Assembly: GCA_964529265.1 (NCBI GenBank)
Contig: CAZGVW010000022.1
Coordinates: 1 to 6,327, forward strand
Direction of reading: 5' to 3'
Length of the DNA stretch: 6,327 nt
Origin: CAZGVW01 sp964529265
Lineage (GTDB): Bacteria; Planctomycetota; Phycisphaerae; Phycisphaerales; UBA1924
The notes below the pieces were generated by a model. That model searched no databases. It had not been told where the DNA came from and worked only from the letters and a program-made list of their open reading frames with translations. Each line of letters starts with the position of its first letter. Position 1 is the stretch's first letter. Shown here piece by piece: positions 1 to 5,694 of this stretch. The position numbers were made by a program, and so were the translations under genes.

Positions 1-255
1 GGTGGCGAGAATCACGGCAATCGCCTCGTGGCGCACATCGTCAACGCCGCCATCGATGGTTCGTCCCCGGGCGTGCTCGCCATCGGCGGCCGCTATCGTG
101 GCGCCGACGCGAACGCGAAATCCGGTACAGGAAACGTCGTGACGCTCTCCGTACGTGCCGTGAACAGACCGCCGGTGTCGATTCAGAGCCACGGCGACAG
201 CCCGCCGCGGACGTTCCCGATCGACCCGCCGAATCGGGTTGAGGTGATCCGTTGA
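1..255 (+). CDS. 3' end of an unrecognised, probably exported protein (5' truncated)
   Basis: The frame is open from the first base to a TGA at 253-255 and gives 84 residues, starting GGENHGNRLV and ending NRVEVIR. A GTG at 28 could be a start, but there is no ribosome binding site before it and the frame continues upstream, so I read this as the tail of a gene entering from the left. The tail has no hydrophobic membrane segment. It alternates glycine-rich turns with short beta-type stretches (GVLAIGGRYRG, NVVTLSVRAVN) and ends in a proline-rich stretch, which suits the C-terminus of a secreted beta-rich protein. I do not recognise the family. It is convergent with the kinase gene, with 79 nt between the stops. 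That it is coding is fairly likely; the function is unknown. Confidence 0.5.
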   Translation, partial: GGENHGNRLVAHIVNAAIDGSSPGVLAIGGRYRGADANAKSGTGNVVTLSVRAVNRPPVSIQSHGDSPPRTFPIDPPNRVEVIR

Positions 256-259
256 CGTC

Positions 260-282
260 CGTACGTCACGCCATCATCGCGA
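260..282. repeat. Left copy of 23-bp direct repeat
   Basis: This 23-bp stretch begins CGTACGTCACGCC and ends ATCGCGA. It matches 321-343 with a single mismatch (A at 273, C at 334). It starts 5 bp after the stop of the left-end gene and includes the same TCATCGCGA that forms the kinase's last codons and stop on the minus strand. The two copies flank a perfect hairpin. Confidence 0.8.
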
Positions 283-291
283 CGTACGTAG

Positions 292-311
292 GGCGGCTCT
301 TCAGAGCCGCC
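292..311. terminator. GC-rich perfect hairpin between convergent genes; possible bidirectional terminator or REP-like element
   Basis: GGCGGCTC (292-299) and GAGCCGCC (304-311) form an 8-bp perfect stem with a TTCA loop. The stem is GC-rich and stable on either strand. It lies between two genes that face each other, where a shared terminator is expected. There is no T-run on either side, so it is not a classical intrinsic terminator. The flanking direct repeats and nearby CGTACGT copies also fit a small dispersed REP-like element. The structure is certain from the sequence; the role is not. Confidence 0.5.
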
Positions 312-320
312 TGGGGCCCA

Positions 321-343
321 CGTACGTCACGCCCTCATCGCGA
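321..343. repeat. Right copy of 23-bp direct repeat, overlapping the kinase 3' end
   Basis: One mismatch to 260-282. Its last nine bases are the final two sense codons (Ser-Arg) and TGA stop of the minus-strand kinase gene, so the repeat runs from intergenic DNA into coding sequence. The left copy carries the same codons and stop outside any minus-strand gene, which suggests the kinase 3' end was duplicated. Confidence 0.8.
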
Positions 344-3193
344 GGTCGGTTGGAGGCGTTCGCGAATGAGGCGATCCAGTCCCTGGACCACGGTCAGATG
401 CGGCGTGTGGTTCTCGAGCGGCTTCAACATCAGAAACCGGCCGTCGGCGCTCACGTCGAAGTTGACGATGCCCGGACCTCCGGTCAAGTAGTAATCCCCC
501 TCGAAGACTCGCGTCGGAGGGTGCGGCGAACGGCCGTCACTCGGGATGCGCACCGAGAGCATCTCGGAGCCCTGACGGTAGAAGAGCATCAGCTCGCGAT
601 CGTTGCGACCCCATACAGCTTCGCGTGCGCGGGCGCGTTCGTTGGTTGTCGAGATCTGAACGTGCGGACCTCCTGGGGCCAAAGTTGTGAGATACAGCTG
701 GTGCTGTTTGGCGCCGGCATCCGAGAAGTAGGCGACCCACTTGCCGTCGGGCGAGACCCGGCCGCCGTATTCGCGGGCGTTGGTCTTGACTACTGGACGC
801 GGCGGCGTCTTCGACTCGAGGTTCACCGCCCAGATGTCGCTCCGCGTGACATCGTTCTCCTCCATGTAGACGAGGGTGCGCATGTCGGTCGTCCACGATC
901 CGAACCAGATATCAGACTTTCCCTGGACGATGTCTCGCGACGCGCGTCCCTCCGGCGTCAGCCAGTACAACTTCTTCTGGCTGCGTTGCGCGATGCCGAT
1001 GTGCCTCCCGTCCGGTGTCCAGATCGGATACCGGCTGGCGCCGTCAAACGTCAGCTGCCGCACTGCGGGGCGCTTGGCATCGAGCGTCCAGATATCGAAC
1101 TTCCCCTCGTCTTCGATTCCCACGGCGATCCGATCGCCATTCGGTGACAGCGCGGGAGCTTCGTACTGCCTGGCCGGAGCGGACAGCACGGCCTCTTCGC
1201 CCCGACGGTTCACCCACACCAGCTGACGATTGTCATTCTGCGAGCGATGGAGGAGGGAACGATAGACGAGGATGCCGCCGGCAGACGCCCAGCGCGGCCG
1301 GCCGTCCATGGCCGCGTCATCGAAGAGCAGCTCACCGCGGCCCGAAACCGTCAGCGTCTCGAGATCGAGGCGGGTGACGAACAGCGAGCGGCCTTGCTGG
1401 TAGATGAGCCATGAGTTGCCGACGTAGTGGCCGGAATGCGCGTCGTCGAGCAGGACTCTCGCCGCGACACCGGGCCGTTTCACCATCAGGCGCGCGCTCG
1501 GGTGCGGTCCGTACGGTGTTCTCGCGGAGTACATCAGCGTCAGTCCATCCGGCAGCAACTGGGGCGAGAAGTGATTGAACTCGCCGGCAGCCTTGTCGGG
1601 ACGTGTGAGGACTTCGATCTCACCGCCCTGCTCCGGCACTCGCCGGATGCCGTCCGACGCCAGATCGCCACCCGTGCCGAACAGCAGGAATCCGTGACCC
1701 CACCAGCCGGTTTGGGCGAGCGCCGCCCGCGCCAGCGTTTGCGAACGCCCGTCGGCGAGCGAGATCTTCCTGATCGCATCGCCAGAGAAGAACCCGATCC
1801 ACTGGCCATCCGGCGAGAAGAACGGATGCCGCGGCTCGAGCGCCTCGTTCAGGATCCGATCGGCGCCGCTCGCGAGCGTCCGGACGATCAGTTGTGGCGC
1901 CTGGCTGCCGGCGGCGGCGGCGTAGGCGACCATCGTGCCATCCGCAGAGATGGCCACCTGACTGTTCTGTTCAGGAAAGTGCATGCCGGGAGGCACGAGC
2001 AGCGAGAGCTTGAAGTCGTGCGGAGCGGACGCGGTGTCGCGCGGGCGACTCAGGTACATCAGTGCGACCGTTGCGACGATCAGCACCGAGATAGCCGACA
2101 GCGCGAGCCAGCGAGGTTGAATCGACCTCTGCGCCGGGGCCGAACCGCCGTGAAGCGCCTCGTCGAGATCGACGAGCACGTCGCCGACGTCACGCCGGCG
2201 CCGATTGGGATCTTCCTCCAGGCAGCGCTTGAACAGGGCGATGATGCCGGGCGGGACCGACGAGGGCATCAGATCCCACCGAGGAGCGATCTGAGACGTG
2301 GCGCCGCCGTCCGCTGAACGAGGGCTCCGGCGAAAAGCCGGCTGTCCCGTGAGCATCTCGAAGCACACACAGCCGAACGCCCAGATATCGGTGCGCTTGT
2401 CGACGAAGTCGCCGCGGGCTTGCTCGGGACTCATGTACGAGGCGGTGCCGAGCACGCGTCCGTCCGACTGCACCGTCGGGCTGCCCGACTCAGGGCGATC
2501 GGCGGCGACTGACTTCGCCAGGCCGAAATCGAGAATCTTCGTCGTGCCGTCTCTGGCGATCTTGATATTCGATGGCTTCAGGTCGCGGTGCACGATCCCC
2601 CGCTGATGCGCCGCGTCCAGTCCCTCGCCGATCTGCCGGGCGATGCGCACGACGTCGTGCAGCGGCATCGGGCCGCGCCTGATGCGGTCGCTCAGCGTTT
2701 CGCCGTCCACCAGCTCCAGCACCAGACCACGAATCCCGTCCGACTCGTGAACGCCGTAGATGGCCGCGACGTTCGGATGGCTCAGCGACGCCAGGAATTG
2801 CGCTTCCTGTTCGAATCGTGCGAGGCGCTCCGGGTCGTCCTTGAACGCCTCGGGCAGGATCTTGATCGCGACGTCGCGGCCGAGCACGGTATCGCGGGCG
2901 CGATACACGTCGCCCATACCGCCGGATCCGATCAGTCCGTCGATGCGGTAGGGTCCGAAGCTGCGCCCGGCGAGCACTGGAATCTCGTCGGCCACCAGCC
3001 GGGCGGCCACCGCGAGGGCGGGTTCCTCGAGAAAGGGGTCGCCGCCCTCCTCGGCGAGGAGCGACTCGACTTCGGCGAGAAGCGTGCGGTCGTCGCCGCA
3101 CGCACTGGCGAGAAACGCGATCCGATCGGCGCCACTGAGCGCCGACGCCTGGTGAAAGATCTGCTCGACACGCGACCAGCGATCACTGTCCAC
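335..3193 (-). CDS. Transmembrane serine/threonine protein kinase with C-terminal TolB/WD40-like propeller
   Basis: A 952-residue receptor-type Hanks kinase. The cytoplasmic N-terminus opens with VDSDRWSRVEQIFHQA, followed by a helical segment typical of acidobacterial kinases that travel with ECF sigma factors. The kinase domain spans about residues 80-345: glycine loop IGSGGMGDVY at 88-97, VAIK lysine 111, catalytic HRDLKPSN at 202-209 (Asp204), DFG at 222-224, SPE at 255-257 and DIW at 269-271. All catalytic residues are present, so it should be active. One membrane helix (about 361-381) leads to a ~570-residue outer part with repeated propeller motifs: ISADG 415, FSPDG 459, LSPNG 682, TPDG 726, VSPDG 813 and VSADG 914. 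I chose the GTG at 3193 over the upstream ATG at 3250. It has AAAGGA 8 nt before it (3202-3207), gives the family-typical N-terminus, and overlaps the sigma stop by 11 nt, which suggests coupled translation. The substrate is probably the sigma factor, by inference. The propeller ligand is unknown. Confidence 0.93.
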   Translation of the reverse strand: MDSDRWSRVEQIFHQASALSGADRIAFLASACGDDRTLLAEVESLLAEEGGDPFLEEPALAVAARLVADEIPVLAGRSFGPYRIDGLIGSGGMGDVYRARDTVLGRDVAIKILPEAFKDDPERLARFEQEAQFLASLSHPNVAAIYGVHESDGIRGLVLELVDGETLSDRIRRGPMPLHDVVRIARQIGEGLDAAHQRGIVHRDLKPSNIKIARDGTTKILDFGLAKSVAADRPESGSPTVQSDGRVLGTASYMSPEQARGDFVDKRTDIWAFGCVCFEMLTGQPAFRRSPRSADGGATSQIAPRWDLMPSSVPPGIIALFKRCLEEDPNRRRRDVGDVLVDLDEALHGGSAPAQRSIQPRWLALSAISVLIVATVALMYLSRPRDTASAPHDFKLSLLVPPGMHFPEQNSQVAISADGTMVAYAAAAGSQAPQLIVRTLASGADRILNEALEPRHPFFSPDGQWIGFFSGDAIRKISLADGRSQTLARAALAQTGWWGHGFLLFGTGGDLASDGIRRVPEQGGEIEVLTRPDKAAGEFNHFSPQLLPDGLTLMYSARTPYGPHPSARLMVKRPGVAARVLLDDAHSGHYVGNSWLIYQQGRSLFVTRLDLETLTVSGRGELLFDDAAMDGRPRWASAGGILVYRSLLHRSQNDNRQLVWVNRRGEEAVLSAPARQYEAPALSPNGDRIAVGIEDEGKFDIWTLDAKRPAVRQLTFDGASRYPIWTPDGRHIGIAQRSQKKLYWLTPEGRASRDIVQGKSDIWFGSWTTDMRTLVYMEENDVTRSDIWAVNLESKTPPRPVVKTNAREYGGRVSPDGKWVAYFSDAGAKQHQLYLTTLAPGGPHVQISTTNERARAREAVWGRNDRELMLFYRQGSEMLSVRIPSDGRSPHPPTRVFEGDYYLTGGPGIVNFDVSADGRFLMLKPLENHTPHLTVVQGLDRLIRERLQPTSR

Positions 3194-3761
3194 TCGACAG
3201 ATCCTTTCGGAGCTCCCGGCGCAGCCACGCCTTGGCCACGCGCCAGTCACGATGCACCGTCTCGGGAGACACGTTGAGCGCTTCGGCGGTCTCCTCGACC
3301 GTCAGCCCGCCGAAGAAGCGCAGCTCGACGACGCGGCTCTTGCGCTCGTCGAGGTGCGCGAGCGCGTCCAGGGCGAGATCGAGCGCGACCAGATCAGGCG
3401 CACGCTCGGCGGCGGCCACGGCCATCGGGTCCTCGATCGATGTGTGGACCGCTCCGGCCCCCCGCTTCAGGGAGCCCTTCGATCGCGCGACATCCACCAG
3501 AATGCGGCGCATCAGCCGGGCGGACATCGCGAAGAAGTGCGATCGGTCCTGCCAGTCGACGTGACCGATCCCCACGAGGCGCAGGTAGGCTTCATTGATC
3601 AGCGCCGTCGGCTGCAGGGTGTGTCCGGTCCGCTCGGCGGCCATGCAGTGCCGCGCGATCCGGTGCAGCTCGCGGTGCACGACGGGCACGAGCTGCTCGA
3701 ACGCACTGGCATCGCCAGCCGCCCAGGCCCTGAGCAGTGCGGTCACATCTGGAGTCGCCAC
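3183..3761 (-). CDS. ECF-type RNA polymerase sigma factor, SigX6/ECF43-like (Sigma70_ECF family)
   Basis: A 192-residue sigma factor with region 2 at about 18-95 and region 4 at about 125-185. Region 2 has the signature TLQPTALINEAYLRL (48-62), then SHFFAMSARLMRRILVDVAR. Region 4 has ELRFFGGLTVEETAEALNVS followed by a recognition helix around PETVHRDWRVAKAWL. The TLQPTALINEAYLRL block marks the TIGR02999-type group common in Acidobacteria and Planctomycetes. In most ECF sigmas this place has an acidic DAED-like motif that contacts the polymerase clamp; here it is absent. No anti-sigma gene is adjacent. The kinase follows directly with an 11-nt overlap, so kinase control is the likely mode of regulation, as shown for the ECF43 sigma EcfP and PknT in Vibrio parahaemolyticus. 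The start is a GTG at 3761 with no clear Shine-Dalgarno, but the N-terminus (TPDVTALLRAWAAGD) fits the family. Confidence 0.93.
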   Translation of the reverse strand: MATPDVTALLRAWAAGDASAFEQLVPVVHRELHRIARHCMAAERTGHTLQPTALINEAYLRLVGIGHVDWQDRSHFFAMSARLMRRILVDVARSKGSLKRGAGAVHTSIEDPMAVAAAERAPDLVALDLALDALAHLDERKSRVVELRFFGGLTVEETAEALNVSPETVHRDWRVAKAWLRRELRKDLSSGQ

Positions 3762-3875
3762 GAAAGGGGCGGGATCTTACCTCACGGCGGCCTGGCACTT
3801 CTGTCACACGAGCCGATCCCACCGCTCTCATTAGCGGGAACGAGTGTCCACAACTGTCATCGCACGCCTGGGCAA

Positions 3876-3916
3876 GAACCCGGTTCGATTGAACCGCTCC
3901 ATGAGATGGCAGGTTC
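3876..3916. promoter_or_regulatory. Cluster of four alternating GAACC/GGTTC half-sites (operator or leader hairpin)
   Basis: GAACC occurs at 3876-3880 and 3891-3895, and its reverse complement GGTTC at 3882-3886 and 3912-3916. CGGTTC-GATT-GAACCG (3881-3896) is a perfect 6-bp stem with a 4-nt loop, and GAACC-C-GGTTC (3876-3886) is a perfect inverted repeat around one base. A second nested palindrome, CCAT-GAG-ATGG (3899-3909), sits between the last two half-sites, so 3891-3916 can fold as an imperfect hairpin. The cluster ends 39 nt before the lipoprotein start. It could be a repressor or activator operator, or a set of alternative leader RNA hairpins. The symmetry is directly visible; the function is inferred. 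Confidence 0.4.
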
Positions 3917-3942
3917 CCGACCGGCGTTCCGCTTGTCAGTTC

Positions 3943-3949
3943 AAGGAGG
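3943..3949 (+). promoter_or_regulatory. Perfect Shine-Dalgarno AAGGAGG that fixes the GTG start at 3956
   Basis: AAGGAGG lies 6 nt before the GTG at 3956. The next in-frame ATG (3965) would be 15 nt away, too far, so the GTG is the start. It is the strongest ribosome binding site in the window. Confidence 0.85.
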
Positions 3950-3955
3950 CCAGAC

Positions 3956-4759
3956 GTGAGACAGATGTGCCAGCGGATTGGAGTCGTCGCGGCTGCCGTG
4001 GTGCTTCTCGGGTGCGATGGGCCCACGGATCCCAGTCCGCCTGACCCTCCGGATCCGCGACCACCCGTCGGCAACACCTGGACAACGCCAGCGATTCGCG
4101 GACTGGTGCGGGAAACCAACGGCGGCCCGATTCCCGGCGCGGGGATCCGGATTGGCGAATGGAACAGGTTCGTGGCGGTCGAATCGGATCAGGCCGGCGT
4201 GTTCACACTTGCGGCAGGCGCGGTTGAATGCGCGAACGACTCGACCAGCGTGCTGGTCGGATCCCGAGGGTTTTACTTCAAGGGGGACAATCACAATCGC
4301 GTCACTTGCACGCGCCTTCTCAATCCGCCGCCAGTCGAGGTCACCGTGAAGGGTGAGCGGGTCCTCACGGCGCAGGTAGGCGCGGCGATCGAAACCACGC
4401 TCTCGAACGACGACTTCGACTGGACGAATCCGGCGGATCCAAACGACTTTCCCTGCGGACCCTGTCGTCATGTCTTGCTGGACTTGCCTCGTGGCAGTAC
4501 CACCCAGCTTCGCGTCGACTGGTCCGGTTCGGCCCCGTTGCGCGTCTGGTTGTCGGGAGACATCGACTGGGATCTGACGCGGCGGCTCGGCGAGTTCGAT
4601 CCGTTACCGGGTGAAAGCGCGGTCACGGTGACGATTCCCAGCGAATGGCAGGGGTTCGCTCCGTTCATCAAAATCGGCCTGCCGTATGGACATCGCCATC
4701 CCGTCGGCCTGGCAGCGCCGGTCGCCGTCCGTGTCCAGCTGCGGGTGGTGTCGCAATGA
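3956..4759 (+). CDS. Predicted lipoprotein with carboxypeptidase-regulatory-like and PPC-like domains
   Basis: A 267-residue exported protein. The short signal peptide (MRQMCQRIGVVAAAVVLLGC) ends in the lipobox LLGC, with Cys20 as the lipidated residue and Asp21 after it. A proline/aspartate linker (about 21-40) follows. Residues about 46-130 look like a CarboxypepD_reg beta-sandwich: IRGLVRETNGGPIPGAGIRI, then SDQAGVFTLAAG. Residues about 140-267 resemble a pre-peptidase C-terminal (PPC-like) beta-sandwich, with HVLLDLPRGSTTQLRVDWSG and the closing strand VAVRVQLRVV. No catalytic motif is visible, so a binding or structural surface role is more likely than an enzyme. CGPC at 167-170 is not in a thioredoxin context. 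The GTG start is set by a perfect Shine-Dalgarno. The stop overlaps the next start (ATGA). It is divergent from the sigma-kinase pair and may be its target. The lipoprotein call is firm, the domain names moderate, the function unknown. Confidence 0.85.
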   Translation: MRQMCQRIGVVAAAVVLLGCDGPTDPSPPDPPDPRPPVGNTWTTPAIRGLVRETNGGPIPGAGIRIGEWNRFVAVESDQAGVFTLAAGAVECANDSTSVLVGSRGFYFKGDNHNRVTCTRLLNPPPVEVTVKGERVLTAQVGAAIETTLSNDDFDWTNPADPNDFPCGPCRHVLLDLPRGSTTQLRVDWSGSAPLRVWLSGDIDWDLTRRLGEFDPLPGESAVTVTIPSEWQGFAPFIKIGLPYGHRHPVGLAAPVAVRVQLRVVSQ

Positions 4760-5619
4760 GGAGCACCCACATCGTTCGCTGCATCGCCGGTTCGCTCGTC
4801 ATACTCGTGGCGATCGCTGGTGGCATCGGCTGCGAAACGAAACGGCCGGGCGTTCCGCCGTCGCCGTTGCCGCCTCCGAGCCCGGGGCCGGGGCCAGGCA
4901 CACTGACGGGCACATTGTCGGTGACCTCCTTCCAGTCCGTGGGGTGGCACGTCACCGGCGAGTTTCATTACCGGCCGAACCTTCGCGTGACCGCGGGTCA
5001 CCCCGGCAGCGCGGTTGTCGTGTCCGCTGTGAGCTTCGAAGGCTTCGGCGACGCCGGTTCGAGCCGGCCGACCGGCGTTCGTTACCCGAATGGCAGACGG
5101 GTGTCTTCAGGTGAAACGCTCGATCTCTCCTTCCCGACGATCGAGATCGTAACGGGCTTCAGGCTCAACACGCTGCGAGTGACCGTCGAGTACCGCGACG
5201 AGGCCGGACGCGTGGGATCGGCAGTGTCCGAGGCAGCGGCTCCGGCCCTTTCGATGGACCCACCCGACGCGACGCTGGAGATCCGCCGTTTTGTGGTCGC
5301 CGGCTCGTTCAGTGGCGGCTACTTCTGGTACTGGCCCAAACTGACGCTGATCGAGACGACCGGCCGCAGCGACGCACGGATCGTGAAAATCACGTTCGAG
5401 CTGCTCGACATCGGACCGGCCGGCCGCGTTCCCGAGATCCACGAATCGATTGTCGTTCCGGCCGGAGGAACGATCGTGCTGGACGAAGATCCCCTGGGCT
5501 ACGGGCCATGGCGGGAAATCAGCAACAGCATCAAGGCCGCCCGCGTCTCGGTGGTCATTCACTTCGTCGATGTGGTGGGTCGTGGGGGAGTGGTCACTGC
5601 GATCGCCGAGGTATCTTGA
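4756..5619 (+). CDS. Predicted lipoprotein/exported protein made of two copies of one unrecognised domain
   Basis: A 287-residue protein. The N-terminal hydrophobic segment (about 10-25) ends GGIGC, giving Cys26 as a probable lipidation site; Gly at -3 is a weak lipobox, so an ordinary signal peptide or anchor is possible. A proline/glycine linker runs about 31-48. The rest is two similar beta-rich units, about 50-160 and 173-287. Shared landmarks in order are HYRPNLRV / YWPKLTLI, VVVSAVSFEGFG / RIVKITFELLDIG, VSSGETLDLSF / VPAGGTIVLDE, and LRVTVEYRDEAGRVGSAVSEA / VSVVIHFVDVVGRGGVVTAIAEV. I do not recognise the domain family; an Ig-like or immunoglobulin-type beta-sandwich is plausible. The ATG at 4756 overlaps the upstream stop (ATGA) and has no good Shine-Dalgarno, so translation is probably coupled. 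The frame stays open upstream to 4645, but starting there would bury the signal peptide. The function is unknown; it presumably acts with the first lipoprotein at the cell surface. Confidence 0.83.
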   Translation: MRSTHIVRCIAGSLVILVAIAGGIGCETKRPGVPPSPLPPPSPGPGPGTLTGTLSVTSFQSVGWHVTGEFHYRPNLRVTAGHPGSAVVVSAVSFEGFGDAGSSRPTGVRYPNGRRVSSGETLDLSFPTIEIVTGFRLNTLRVTVEYRDEAGRVGSAVSEAAAPALSMDPPDATLEIRRFVVAGSFSGGYFWYWPKLTLIETTGRSDARIVKITFELLDIGPAGRVPEIHESIVVPAGGTIVLDEDPLGYGPWREISNSIKAARVSVVIHFVDVVGRGGVVTAIAEVS

Positions 5620-5677
5620 GCGCGACCACAGGTCTGCCGCGCGACCGACGACGGCAGGACGTGGCCGGTGGCTCGGG

Positions 5678-5686
5678 TGCTAGACT
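5678..5686 (+). promoter_or_regulatory. Extended -10 promoter (TGC-TAGACT) for the Uma2-family gene
   Basis: TGC followed by TAGACT (5681-5686) resembles an extended -10 element. Transcription would begin about 5692-5694, right at the ATG at 5695, implying a leaderless or nearly leaderless mRNA. No good -35 is visible 17 nt upstream, which extended -10 promoters tolerate. No Shine-Dalgarno stands before that ATG, which agrees with this reading. Confidence 0.4.
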
Positions 5687-5694
5687 GGCTACCG

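Larger units (their letters stand above)
3762..3955. promoter_or_regulatory. Divergent intergenic region between the sigma-kinase operon and the lipoprotein operon
   Basis: These 194 nt must hold the start signals for both operons. I see no convincing consensus sigma-70 promoter in either direction. A GGAAC at 3837-3841 resembles an ECF -35 box, but the GTCA that follows (3856) is only 14 nt away, shorter than the usual 16-17, so I do not call it. The right half holds the GAACC/GGTTC cluster (3876-3916) and the strong ribosome binding site of the lipoprotein gene. No small ORF here looks coding. Confidence 0.55.

Noticed and set aside
1427..2317. Long plus-strand open frame (296 codons) opposite the kinase
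   Set aside because: It lies wholly antisense to a strongly supported kinase/propeller gene. The translation is Arg-rich with no motif, as expected for a shadow frame in GC-rich DNA.
2588..3277. Plus-strand open frame of 229 codons over the kinase N-terminal part
   Set aside because: Antisense to conserved kinase motifs, with no recognisable domain and no ribosome binding site.
3837..3860. ECF-like promoter with GGAAC at 3837 and GTCA at 3856
   Set aside because: The 14-nt spacing is too short for usual ECF promoters and there is no second copy to compare.
3881..3901. GGTTCGATT resembling a tRNA T-loop, as in an attachment-site remnant
   Set aside because: The flanking bases do not form a 5-bp T-stem around a 7-nt loop, there is no acceptor or anticodon arm, and no integrase is nearby.
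3912..3930. Two GGAAC words on the minus strand pointing toward the sigma gene
   Set aside because: They could be ECF -35 boxes for autoregulation, but no clear -10 follows at a normal distance and they lie about 150 nt from the start codon.
3252..3959. Plus-strand open frame of 235 codons over the sigma gene and intergenic region
   Set aside because: Shadow of the sigma factor; no motif in the translation, and its end overlaps the well-defined lipoprotein start.
4454..4465. CGPC motif in the first lipoprotein as a thioredoxin-type active site
   Set aside because: The flanking sequence is a PPC-like beta-sandwich with no thioredoxin-fold features; the cysteines more likely form a structural disulfide.
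5634..5657. CTGCCG...CGGCAG inverted repeat after the second lipoprotein gene as a terminator
   Set aside because: Only a 6-bp stem with a 12-nt loop and no T-run; expected by chance in DNA this GC-rich.
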